A DNA stretch of 9,489 nucleotides, taken from the NCBI GenBank assembly GCA_023249715.1, contig JAHFCA010000045.1:1-9489 (forward strand), in the 5' to 3' direction. Below, one piece after another: positions 1 through 6,846 of this stretch. The stretch comes from Elusimicrobiota bacterium (GTDB taxonomy: Bacteria; Elusimicrobiota; Elusimicrobia; 2-02-FULL-39-32). The first letter of the stretch is position 1, and each line of letters starts with the position of its first letter. The position numbers were made by a program, and so were the translations under genes. Below the pieces are notes generated by a model. That model was not told the origin of the DNA. It saw only the letters and a program-made list of their open reading frames with translations, and made no database searches.

Positions 1-17
1 ATTACCTTGATATTCTA

Positions 18-440
18 ATGAAAAAACAGAAGCGGTTCTTTCTCTTAATTCTTTTCTTGCACATCTGTTTAGCGGATCCCGGACTTAGGGCCGAAGAAAA
101 AAACAGATATGTGCAAATATTAGGCAAAGTGCAAAAACCTGGGAACTACCCGGGAGATCTCCCTCTTAGCGTTCTCCTAGCAGAAGCGATGGACCGAGCT
201 CCGGGGAATAATTTTAAAATTAGTTTTTATAATGGAACTGATCAAAAATTGAGAAGTTTGCGTTATGAAGATATTGTAAAGGGAAGAATAAACCCAACCG
301 TTCCACCGGGATCCATTCTTTATTTACCACCCAGCGCTAGCGCTCTCTTTGGAGAACTTACGGAAAGACAACTCAATTTAGTTTATTTAATTGCCCTAAC
401 CATCAGCGCGCTTGGCCTCACCGCCATCGCGCGACAATGA
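18..440 (+). CDS. Small exported SLBB-domain protein with C-terminal membrane helix
   Basis: A 140-residue protein. Residues 1-25 look like a signal peptide (basic KKQKR, a hydrophobic run, then a cleavage site near LRA-EE). Residues 31-105 read as one SLBB (soluble-ligand-binding beta-grasp) domain: the opening is V-x-I-x-G-K-V-x-K-P-G-x-Y (32-44), and the end is a Y-E-D-I ... P-P-G-S-I-L-Y-L-P pattern (83-104), typical of SLBB domains in outer-membrane polysaccharide-export (Wza-type) proteins. Residues 119-138 form a hydrophobic helix followed by a short basic tail. The usual Poly_export domain is absent, so this is a stand-alone, probably membrane-anchored periplasmic SLBB protein. Its ligand is unknown; a polysaccharide or envelope role is inferred from the family. 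No Shine-Dalgarno is visible in the 17 upstream bases, but the start lies in a TAATG context (a TAA at 16-18), so it may be coupled to an upstream gene outside the window. It is the first of three closely spaced genes. Confidence 0.75.
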   Translation: MKKQKRFFLLILFLHICLADPGLRAEEKNRYVQILGKVQKPGNYPGDLPLSVLLAEAMDRAPGNNFKISFYNGTDQKLRSLRYEDIVKGRINPTVPPGSILYLPPSASALFGELTERQLNLVYLIALTISALGLTAIARQ

Positions 441-446
441 TACAAT

Positions 447-452
447 AGGAGG
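447..452 (+). promoter_or_regulatory. Ribosome binding site AGGAGG
   Basis: A full AGGAGG lies 5 nt before the ATG at 458, in the 17-nt gap after the SLBB gene. It fixes the start of the three-repeat protein. No promoter fits in this gap, which supports co-transcription with the gene before. Confidence 0.8.
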
Positions 453-457
453 AATTC

Positions 458-1036
458 ATGCGACCGCTCAAAAAAATAGAAGGACAAATTGGCCGTCCGG
501 CCCTATGGACAAAAAGGAAAGTCCTACAGCAAGTACGAAAACTCTGTAAAAAAGGTTATGTAAAAACCGCCGATTTCTCACCTGCTCTGTACAAAGCAAC
601 GAGAATCCATTTTGGCTCTGTTCGCCGAGCTAAGTGGGAAGCTGGCATTTTAAAAGACACACTTTGGACCTATAAAAAATTTATCCAAAGCGTGCAGCAA
701 TTTTGCGGAAAGCGCTACAAAGAAAACAAAGATTGGCCTCCCGCCCTTAAAGAACTGGCTCGACGTTACTGTGGAACCATCCGCAGAGCCAAGTGGGAAG
801 CGAGAATTATTCAGGAACCGCGCACCTACGAACGCACCAGCCACAAAATGCCCCAAGGGAACTGGACGAAAAAAAAGTTTCTAGCCTGGGTGCGATCTTT
901 TTGCCAATACCGTTACCGTAAAGTAGAACATTGGCCTGCTCACATGAGAACCTTAGCCCTCCAATATTTTTCTTCTGTAAGAGCGGCCAAATTTGCAGCG
1001 GGAGTTCTTAAAGAATCCAGAAAAAAGAAGCGATGA
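458..1036 (+). CDS. Three-repeat basic protein, HNH_repeat (homing-endonuclease-associated) type, no nuclease
   Basis: A 192-residue, very basic protein with no signal peptide, so cytoplasmic. It consists almost entirely of three ungapped 49-residue repeats at residues 17-65, 70-118 and 136-184. Each starts W-T, has a Cys at the same place (C30, C83, C149), a Tyr four residues later (Y34, Y87, Y153), and ends with an F-G-S-V-R-R-A-K-W-E-A-G-I type block. That end block matches the short helical repeat found beside HNH homing endonucleases (HNH_repeat in Pfam, recalled rather than searched), which is thought to bind DNA. No HNH, GIY-YIG or LAGLIDADG nuclease motif is present, and the C-terminus is a KESRKKKR basic tail. 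I infer a DNA- or RNA-binding protein, possibly a regulator, not an endonuclease. It lies between two exported-protein genes and its TGA overlaps the next ATG (ATGA), so translation is probably coupled. What it binds cannot be told from sequence. Confidence 0.7.
   Translation: MRPLKKIEGQIGRPALWTKRKVLQQVRKLCKKGYVKTADFSPALYKATRIHFGSVRRAKWEAGILKDTLWTYKKFIQSVQQFCGKRYKENKDWPPALKELARRYCGTIRRAKWEARIIQEPRTYERTSHKMPQGNWTKKKFLAWVRSFCQYRYRKVEHWPAHMRTLALQYFSSVRAAKFAAGVLKESRKKKR
506..1009 (+). repeat. Three tandem 49-codon repeats inside the HNH_repeat-like gene
   Basis: Units lie at 506-652, 665-811 and 863-1009 (residues 17-65, 70-118, 136-184) and align without gaps. A 4-residue spacer separates units 1 and 2; a 17-residue linker separates 2 and 3. 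Units 1 and 2 are closest and still share the exact DNA word AAGTGGGAAGC at their ends, suggesting a fairly recent internal duplication. Unit 3 has diverged most (F179, A180 in place of W, E). Confidence 0.8.
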
Positions 1037-4000
1037 AATTTTTATCGCTTTTATTTTTTCTACTGGTTCTAATTTCCTATGCCTATTGCCAAGAGACAGA
1101 TTTTCTCTTACTAGAAAACCTTACCGAAAAAGATCAAAGGTCTGGCATCTTTGTAGCTCCGCCAAACGTCTATAAAATCCGTATAAAAGGGGATAATGAG
1201 TATAGTCCCACTCACATGCTTTTAAAGTATGATGATCTCTTTGAAGGGTTAGATAAAACGTTAAAATTAAAGGCAACTTCCCATGGTTTTTATGAAGCAG
1301 AACTAAAATTGAACCCTACGCCGTCCGCTCCGGATGATTCCGGAAAAGATACGGAAAATTTTTATCCGCGAGATTTTCATTTTAAGCGATTGGAATTTAA
1401 AACAGTGGAATGTTCGGAAGCGGGTTGGATAAATCCAGAAGCGGTGGATGTTTCTATATGGAATAAATGCTTAGTGAAAGAACGTTTTAGGGATGGCTGG
1501 ATTATTCAAGCAAAAAATGATGGAGGAGAAACCTTGCTCTTTGTAAGAAATCAGCGAGACCTCGAGCAAATAATTGGACAAAAAATCAAGTTACCCTTTA
1601 CCAACCTTATTTACTTGCCGGACAGTCCGCCTTCGGGAAGTATCCCCTATAAAAATGGATGGTTGTTTCCTTGCATAGTGGGGTTTATGAAAAGTTATTT
1701 TTGGGCGCCCAACTTTGCCTTTGCTTACTATCATTTAAGAGAGAAAGGGCACATTCAGTTTAAAAATATTTCCTTAGAGGAAACCTTCGCCCCTTCCATA
1801 GATTTGAATATAGATGTAAAAGTAACCCCGCTCAGCGAACAATTAATAAAAATTTCAACGGATCCTAGTGCTTGGAGGCCTCTTCCAGAGTTAGAAGAGG
1901 TCCAATTGGTCTGGAACGACAAAGAAATTCATTTGGGTGAAGATGAAATGCTTCTGATTAAAAAAGGAGAAGGCCCCCTAAAAATCCGTTGGAAGATGAA
2001 AGATGATTTTATGGCAATTCAACCGCTGCTCGTTTCTTTAAATCTTTTCCGACCTAATAAAAATGGAAAAACACCCGTGGATAGTCTGGGGGAATATCAA
2101 TTTAGGGACAGATATCCTCCCCAAACCACATGGGAAGATGGAAATTGGCAGGAATGGAGTGTTCCAGAAAACGAATTTAAATATGTGGGAAACCATAAAA
2201 AAGCGGGAGATGGTTTTAGATCGGGAATGTATCAACTGAAGATACTAGCAACCAACTTTGCCGCTAATTCCATTGATAAAACCTTTACCTTCCAAGTTTT
2301 AGGAGAAGCTCCGGAAATCGCAATCTCTAGAGTAGAACGTACGAGCGCCGAAGGATTAGAATTCTTTTTTTCTAAATTAAGCCTGAATAGCCGGTTTAGC
2401 GTCCAAGTGGCTACGTCTATGGTGGGCCCTTTTCACTCTTTATCGCAAGAGGTTGAAATCTTTGATATCAATAAACCCTATCTGGCCAACCTTTTAAAAA
2501 TAAGAGACGTGACACTTACGCGCCATTTACCATCCCAAATCTATTTTATTTTTAGAGCCCTGGACGCTGTCGAAAACGAATTTGTTTCCAAGCCTATAGA
2601 AGTGACTTTAAATAAACATGATACAGAAGCTCCCTTTATAACAGTGGAACAAAAAGAGGGGGATGGAATTCGCATTTACGATTTTGGCCCCACCCCAATG
2701 ATCACAGGAACTATCAAAGACAAATCTCCCTGGGGAGAAAAAAATATTTGCCAGATTTATCTGGACTATAATGAAATCCCCTTAAGTTCCGCCACTCTGC
2801 TTGTTGGGAACAATCTCACTGGCTGGTCGCTTACGATTCCAGAATCCATGCGTCCATTTCTTAAAAACGATATCTATTCCTGCACCGTGCGTGCCATAGA
2901 TTTGGATGGGAATGAAAGTGTCCTACCCTTGAATTTGAGAGTCGATATCCTCCCTTTTGACCTAAAAATTTCTACTCCCTATTACAGCCGATCCTACGAG
3001 ATAGAGCAAGGGAATAAAAAAGTAAGTTTTATAGACTTTAGCGCCCAAGTTAAGGAGAACTCTTTTTTAAGTTTGTGGATAGATAGAAAACCTATTTTTC
3101 AAGATCTCTATACGATGGGGCAACGGGAAATTATGGATTCATTTTTAAATTCACCCGGGTTTAATAGCGGACGGCATAGAGCCAAGGCCATTTTAAAAAG
3201 AGACGATGAAAAAAAGGAGGTTGACTTCGACTTTATTATCGATAACACGTCCCCTCAATTAAAATTTGTAAAGTCGGAAACTCAAGAACTCCTTACCAAT
3301 CCCGAAGCAGGAGCCAACTTTATTTCTTCCTCTACCCCCACTTTTTATATTGAAGGAAAAGACACCCAATCCCCGGTGACCCTGTTTTATGGATTGTCTC
3401 ATTCAATTGAAGAAGTGGAAAAGGATTTAAGAACCGAAAGTAAAAAGATTATTGAAAATAAACTTCAAATAAATTTACCCAGTGATGTCATTTTTTATTT
3501 AGGTATTCTCGTCAAAGACAGCGCAGGAAATCCATCTGCGTTTCACATCTATCCCCTGATTTACGACACGCTCCCGGAGGCGATGCCCATTCAATCCGTA
3601 GAACAAAATTCTCTAGACCGCCAAAATTTATGGCTCTATTTTGGTTCCAAAGAGAGCAAAATTATGCCGGTTTACTACGACATCTCTGTTAGCACATCGG
3701 AGTTGGGCCCCTGGAAACCGCTGACGCTTAAAAACAAAATCATTCCAGTTTCTTATACGATCGAACAAATAAAAACAGCTTTGGAAATTTATAATTTTCC
3801 GGGAAAAGAAAAAGGAGAACTCTACTTTAAAGTGATAACGCAAGATCCTGCAGGAAACGTTTGGAACGGTCCTGCCCAGAAATTTTATTTTTTAGTGGAC
3901 AGAAGAGCCCCTCTTATCCAGATAAAAAATCCAGAATTTCATATTATAGATTTTGATCCTCAGGGGGGAAGTCTCTATGGTAAAATAGAAGACGAACCCA

Positions 4001-6015
4001 AAGAAAACAGCCCGGTTCACCTCCAACTGCTAAAAAATAAAAAAGTTCTCGCAGAAACCGATACCACGGAACGCCTAGGCGGAGAATTTGTTTTAAGTTT
4101 CAACCAAGAGGCAAAGAACTATCTGGCGAATGGGACTCAAACCCTGACTGTAGTCGCCCAAGACAGCGATGCCAACAAAACCATTCTTCCCGTAAAAGCG
4201 ACCGTAGACGTAAAACCTTTTCAGATAGAAATTGGAGATTCTTTAACTCAAAAATTAATTCAGACTTTTGACCACTCTTTTGGAGCTATAGCATTTGATT
4301 TTCCCATACTTCCAAATTCACAAATCAGTTTACGCGTGGCGGGACATGAACTTTTTAAAGATCTGGAGGTAGGTGCTACCCAGCAATTTAAACAAACGGT
4401 TCCATTACAGTTTAATTTTTCCGAAGGAAGCTATGCCGCCACGCTACGAATAAAAAAGAACGGAGATATCCTAAGCAAGCTTTTTACGCTTAAACTATCT
4501 CACCAGAGCTCCAATACTAAAGCAACCCCTTTTCTTTTCGTTCAGGGAGCCTCTGGAATTATTCCGATTTACGACGTGGGAATTTATGGAGGTCTCTCAG
4601 GAACTATTAAGGGACAGCAAGAAGAACCTAGTTTGGCGCAAATTTATTTAAGTAAAGAAGGTGTTATTTTAGCTACCGCCACCGTAAGATTAGAAAAAGA
4701 TATCCTTGTTCCCTGGGATCTTATTATTCCAGAATCCCGGTTAAAAAATTTGGGAATAGGAGAACAAAACTTTACTCTGATCGCGCGAGAAGAAAATGGA
4801 AACGAATCGCAGGTAGCTATTCGGGCTCTGATCGATATAAAAGATCCTTTTATTGAAATCGCCGATCCTTACTTTGCCAGAAGCGACTTAATTTATAATC
4901 GAAACAAAAAAAGCGGACTCCGTTTAAAAGCAACCGTTAAAGAAAATTCTGAACTTTCTCTTACGATTGATGGGAACAACTGGATAAAAGCGATCCCTAC
5001 AGGCGGAAAAAGAGATTTTGAAGAACATTTAGAAACAGAGTTTGCCTTGGAAGAAGGTCCTCATAAGGCCATGCTCACATTGAGGAGAAATACTATTATC
5101 GTTCAAAAAGAATTTATGCTCCTCATTGATAATCGTCCTCCAAAAATTACTTTAGGAGAAGAGCTCCCATCATATACGAATAAACAAAATCTTATTTTTA
5201 ATGGAAAAGTTCAGTCTAAAACGCCGGTAGCCTCCTTCTTGATTTCCATCAGTTCTGGTAGTGAAAAACTAAACTCCATTTTGATTCACAAAGAGTTTGA
5301 TGCAGCCATAGGTAGTTTTATCGTCACCCTCTCAAATGTCCCAGAGAATACCGAAAAACCCTATCAATTAGAACTCTTAGCTAAAACAGTGAATGATCTT
5401 GAGGCAGTTTATAGTTCTTATTTTTTTGTAGATAGAACCGTTCCCAGTCCTCCAACCTTAAAAGTAGGAGGAAGTACAGATGAAGCATTCTATTTAGAGG
5501 GAACCTCCGATCCAGATTTTAATCAAACCATTGTGGTCATGGATCAAAATAAAAATATTTTAGGAAAATCTCCGGTCTATTTTTATCCCGGAGACAAGCG
5601 TGGGACTTGGAACAGAAAATTTGAAAATTTATCCCACAGGGATTACACACTCTTCGTCTATGCCGAAGACACAGCGGGAAACAGATCTCCTATAGTAGGG
5701 CCAGAAAGAATAACATCTTCGAAAAATATAGCTTCTAGCCTCCAACACTCCTCCAAAGATCTGTTGGTAGAAAATCAATGGGACTTACGATTTTCGCCCA
5801 ATGGAGATGGTATAAATGATGCTCTTCTTTTTAAAAGCGAAGATTTACCTATCCTGATCCGACCCTTGAGACAAAAGAAAATTATAAAAACCGTAACCGA
5901 AGAAGACAATAACCGCTGGGATGGAAAATTGGAGAACGGAATCCCATGTGATACAGATCTTTACCTCGCTAAGACAAAATCCGGCAGAGAACTCATTATT
6001 TCTTTATATCGGTGA
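1033..6015 (+). CDS. Giant exported multi-domain Ig/fibronectin-like protein with FlgD/CHU_C-like C-terminus
   Basis: A 1660-residue protein. Residues 1-19 are a signal peptide (MKFL, a hydrophobic stretch, SYA/YCQ); no proper lipobox is seen. Residues 20 to about 430 are an N-terminal region I do not recognise. From about 430 on it is a chain of beta-sandwich-like modules marked by repeated D-x-x-x-P and D-x-x-G-N-x-S boundaries, as in bacterial Ig-like and fibronectin-type domains. A two-domain unit (A+B) occurs three times: A at about 530, 956 and 1163, B at about 641, 1062 and 1272. The C-terminus carries F-S-P-N-G-D-G-I-N-D (1587-1596) and W-D-G (1629-1631) followed by a G-x-P-x-x-x-x-L-Y-x-A-K pattern, the signature of FlgD-Ig / gliding-associated C-terminal domains, though the spacing between the two motifs is short. 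Likely a cell-surface or secreted structural or adhesive protein; substrate unknown. The start ATG overlaps the previous stop (ATGA) with only a weak AGAAG before it, implying translational coupling. No transmembrane anchor is seen at the C-terminus. Confidence 0.75.
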   Translation: MKFLSLLFFLLVLISYAYCQETDFLLLENLTEKDQRSGIFVAPPNVYKIRIKGDNEYSPTHMLLKYDDLFEGLDKTLKLKATSHGFYEAELKLNPTPSAPDDSGKDTENFYPRDFHFKRLEFKTVECSEAGWINPEAVDVSIWNKCLVKERFRDGWIIQAKNDGGETLLFVRNQRDLEQIIGQKIKLPFTNLIYLPDSPPSGSIPYKNGWLFPCIVGFMKSYFWAPNFAFAYYHLREKGHIQFKNISLEETFAPSIDLNIDVKVTPLSEQLIKISTDPSAWRPLPELEEVQLVWNDKEIHLGEDEMLLIKKGEGPLKIRWKMKDDFMAIQPLLVSLNLFRPNKNGKTPVDSLGEYQFRDRYPPQTTWEDGNWQEWSVPENEFKYVGNHKKAGDGFRSGMYQLKILATNFAANSIDKTFTFQVLGEAPEIAISRVERTSAEGLEFFFSKLSLNSRFSVQVATSMVGPFHSLSQEVEIFDINKPYLANLLKIRDVTLTRHLPSQIYFIFRALDAVENEFVSKPIEVTLNKHDTEAPFITVEQKEGDGIRIYDFGPTPMITGTIKDKSPWGEKNICQIYLDYNEIPLSSATLLVGNNLTGWSLTIPESMRPFLKNDIYSCTVRAIDLDGNESVLPLNLRVDILPFDLKISTPYYSRSYEIEQGNKKVSFIDFSAQVKENSFLSLWIDRKPIFQDLYTMGQREIMDSFLNSPGFNSGRHRAKAILKRDDEKKEVDFDFIIDNTSPQLKFVKSETQELLTNPEAGANFISSSTPTFYIEGKDTQSPVTLFYGLSHSIEEVEKDLRTESKKIIENKLQINLPSDVIFYLGILVKDSAGNPSAFHIYPLIYDTLPEAMPIQSVEQNSLDRQNLWLYFGSKESKIMPVYYDISVSTSELGPWKPLTLKNKIIPVSYTIEQIKTALEIYNFPGKEKGELYFKVITQDPAGNVWNGPAQKFYFLVDRRAPLIQIKNPEFHIIDFDPQGGSLYGKIEDEPKENSPVHLQLLKNKKVLAETDTTERLGGEFVLSFNQEAKNYLANGTQTLTVVAQDSDANKTILPVKATVDVKPFQIEIGDSLTQKLIQTFDHSFGAIAFDFPILPNSQISLRVAGHELFKDLEVGATQQFKQTVPLQFNFSEGSYAATLRIKKNGDILSKLFTLKLSHQSSNTKATPFLFVQGASGIIPIYDVGIYGGLSGTIKGQQEEPSLAQIYLSKEGVILATATVRLEKDILVPWDLIIPESRLKNLGIGEQNFTLIAREENGNESQVAIRALIDIKDPFIEIADPYFARSDLIYNRNKKSGLRLKATVKENSELSLTIDGNNWIKAIPTGGKRDFEEHLETEFALEEGPHKAMLTLRRNTIIVQKEFMLLIDNRPPKITLGEELPSYTNKQNLIFNGKVQSKTPVASFLISISSGSEKLNSILIHKEFDAAIGSFIVTLSNVPENTEKPYQLELLAKTVNDLEAVYSSYFFVDRTVPSPPTLKVGGSTDEAFYLEGTSDPDFNQTIVVMDQNKNILGKSPVYFYPGDKRGTWNRKFENLSHRDYTLFVYAEDTAGNRSPIVGPERITSSKNIASSLQHSSKDLLVENQWDLRFSPNGDGINDALLFKSEDLPILIRPLRQKKIIKTVTEEDNNRWDGKLENGIPCDTDLYLAKTKSGRELIISLYR
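2620..5136 (+). repeat. Three copies of a two-domain (A+B) protein module in the giant exported protein
   Basis: Module A starts near 2620, 3898 and 4519 and shares an I-Y-D-F-G ... G-x-I-K-D start and a D-x-D-x-N-x-x ... V-D-I-x-P-F end. Module B starts near 2953, 4216 and 4846 and shares P-F-x-I-x-I, a K-E-N-S-x-L-S-L-x-I-D core, a basic G-x-H-K-A-x-L-x-L-R stretch and, in copies 1 and 3, I-D-N-x-x-P at the end. Copies 2 and 3 (A2-B2-A3-B3) are directly adjacent with a period of about 207-210 residues. Between copies 1 and 2 lie two other Ig-like modules (residues about 741-848 and 849-955). The repeats are diverged protein repeats, not recent DNA duplications. Confidence 0.65.
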
Positions 6016-6026
6016 TGTGATATAAT
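5999..6026 (+). promoter_or_regulatory. Extended -10 promoter for tRNA-Gly
   Basis: A perfect TATAAT at 6021-6026 is preceded by TG-A at 6018-6020, an extended -10 element. The -35 candidate TTTCTT (5999-6004, 16-nt spacer) is poor, as is usual with extended -10 promoters. Predicted start is about 6032-6034, a few bases before the mature tRNA 5' end. The -35 region lies inside the last codons of the giant protein gene. Confidence 0.6.
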
Positions 6027-6038
6027 AAATACTTCTTC

Positions 6039-6109
6039 GCGGGTGTAATTCAGTGGTAGAATGACAGCCTTCCAAGCTGTATATGTGGGTTCGATTCCCA
6101 TCACCCGCT
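6039..6109 (+). tRNA. tRNA-Gly, anticodon TCC
   Basis: A full cloverleaf folds by hand. The acceptor stem GCGGGTG (6039-6045) pairs with CACCCGC (6102-6108), with discriminator T at 6109. The D arm is ATTC/GAAT with an AGTGGTA loop, the anticodon arm is ACAGC-CTTCCAA-GCTGT, the variable loop is ATAT, and the T arm is GTGGG-TTCGATT-CCCAT. The loop places TCC at positions 34-36, reading GGA (and by wobble other GGN) glycine codons. T at the discriminator fits bacterial tRNA-Gly. CCA is not encoded (next bases are AAA), so it must be added after transcription. It has its own promoter; no terminator is obvious before the ahpC promoter. Confidence 0.96.
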
Positions 6110-6119
6110 AAATTTTCCT

Positions 6120-6149
6120 TTGAAAATGAACAGTTAAATAAGATATAAT
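6120..6149 (+). promoter_or_regulatory. Sigma70-type promoter of ahpC
   Basis: TTGAAA (6120-6125), an 18-nt spacer, then a perfect TATAAT (6144-6149). Predicted start is about 6156, giving a leader of roughly 47 nt before the ahpC ATG. An imperfect AT-rich dyad (6137-6161, 9 of 12 base pairs) covers the -10 box and could be an operator, but such symmetry is easy to get by chance in AT-rich DNA. Confidence 0.6.
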
Positions 6150-6158
6150 ATATTTGTT

Positions 6159-6175
6159 ATTCTCGATCAGAGAAT
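6159..6175 (+). promoter_or_regulatory. Perfect inverted repeat at the ahpC transcript start
   Basis: ATTCTC-GATCA-GAGAAT, two 6-bp arms around a 5-nt centre, immediately downstream of the predicted ahpC start site and 27 nt before the start codon. Its place fits a repressor operator or a small 5'-UTR stem-loop. I cannot match it to a known regulator box (PerR, OxyR and Fur consensus do not fit well). Confidence 0.4.
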
Positions 6176-6202
6176 CAGAGTACAAACAAGGAGTTTTATA
6201 AA

Positions 6203-6814
6203 ATGAGTGAAGAAAAAAAAGCAATTGGAGTAGGTCAAAGTGTGCCCAATTTTGAATTGGAAGTCTACGATCCAAAGAGAAGCGATTTTGGAAAAATCTC
6301 TTTAGAAGGATTAATGAAAGAAAAAAAATGGGTCATTCTTTATTTTTATCCCGCAGATTTTACCTTTGTCTGTCCCACCGAACTGGCCGATATTTCTAAT
6401 AAATACGAAGAGCTTAAGAAAGAGGGAGCTGAAATTATCTCCATTAGCACCGACACAAAATTTTCTCACCTTGCATGGAAAGGTTCCGAAAAGCTCTTAG
6501 AAAGCGTAAAGTACTTAATGGGAGCAGATCCTACAGGAGTACTTTCTCGTATTTTTGGCGTCTACGATGAGAAAACAGGTCTTGCATTAAGAGGTACTTT
6601 TATTATCGCTCCAGATGGGAAACTTGTCTCTTCCGAAGTTAACTTTTATAACGTCGGCAGAAACGCGGATGAGCTTTTAAGGAAGGTGTCAGCTAATAAC
6701 TATCTTTCTACCCATTCCGATGAGGTTTGTCCTTCGGGTTGGACCAAAGGGGAAAAGACATTGAAACCGAATCCCCAAATGGTGGGCAAAGTATTCGAAG
6801 CCTTAAACAAATAG
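6203..6814 (+). CDS. ahpC: Alkyl hydroperoxide reductase subunit C, typical 2-Cys peroxiredoxin
   Basis: A 203-residue, cytosolic thiol peroxidase reducing H2O2, organic peroxides and peroxynitrite. The peroxidatic motif F-Y-P-A-D-F-T-F-V-C-P-T-E-L is at 48-61, with C57 as peroxidatic cysteine and T54 supporting it. R130 in A-L-R-G-T-F is the active-site arginine. The resolving cysteine is C176 in H-S-D-E-V-C-P-S-G-W, followed by K-G-E-K-T-L-K-P. Length and motifs match AhpC of the Prx1/AhpC class, and M-G-A-D-P-T-G sits where sensitive Prxs carry GGLG. The start has a good AAGGAG (6188-6193) 9 nt upstream. It has its own promoter. No ahpF follows; the thioredoxin gene 2.2 kb downstream is a plausible reductant. 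The gene ends 32 nt before the NlpC/P60 gene, with a small AT-rich dyad over its stop codon that lacks a T-run, so read-through into the next gene is likely. Confidence 0.95.
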   Translation: MSEEKKAIGVGQSVPNFELEVYDPKRSDFGKISLEGLMKEKKWVILYFYPADFTFVCPTELADISNKYEELKKEGAEIISISTDTKFSHLAWKGSEKLLESVKYLMGADPTGVLSRIFGVYDEKTGLALRGTFIIAPDGKLVSSEVNFYNVGRNADELLRKVSANNYLSTHSDEVCPSGWTKGEKTLKPNPQMVGKVFEALNK

Positions 6815-6826
6815 TTTAAAAACTAT
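6811..6826 (+). repeat. Small AT-rich inverted repeat over the ahpC stop codon
   Basis: ATAGTTT-AA-AAACTAT, two 7-nt arms with a 2-nt centre. The loop is too short and there is no following T-run, so it is not a convincing terminator. Recorded because it is the only structure in the 32-nt gap between ahpC and the peptidase gene. Confidence 0.3.
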
Positions 6827-6846
6827 TCAATGCTACAAATAGAAGG

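Noticed and set aside
1..18. Possible last five codons (ITLIF, TAA at 16-18) of an upstream gene
   Set aside because: The TAATG overlap is suggestive, but 15 bases cannot support a gene call.
650..856. Minus-strand open frame of 68 codons opposite the HNH_repeat-like gene (and similar minus-strand frames at 2038-2235, 3628-3843, 6967-7236, 7221-7406)
   Set aside because: Each lies fully inside a well-supported + strand gene and has no recognisable domain; treated as shadows.
458..1036. Homing endonuclease or mobile intron
   Set aside because: No nuclease motif, no intron or intein borders, and composition and operon spacing match the neighbours.
6112..6127. ATTTTC-CTTT-GAAAAT as a terminator of tRNA-Gly
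   Set aside because: AT-only weak stem with no T-run after it, and it overlaps the -35 box of the ahpC promoter.
6137..6161. PerR/Fur-like box over the ahpC -10
   Set aside because: Only 9 of 12 pairs in very AT-rich DNA, and the core does not match the TTATAATNATTATAA consensus well.
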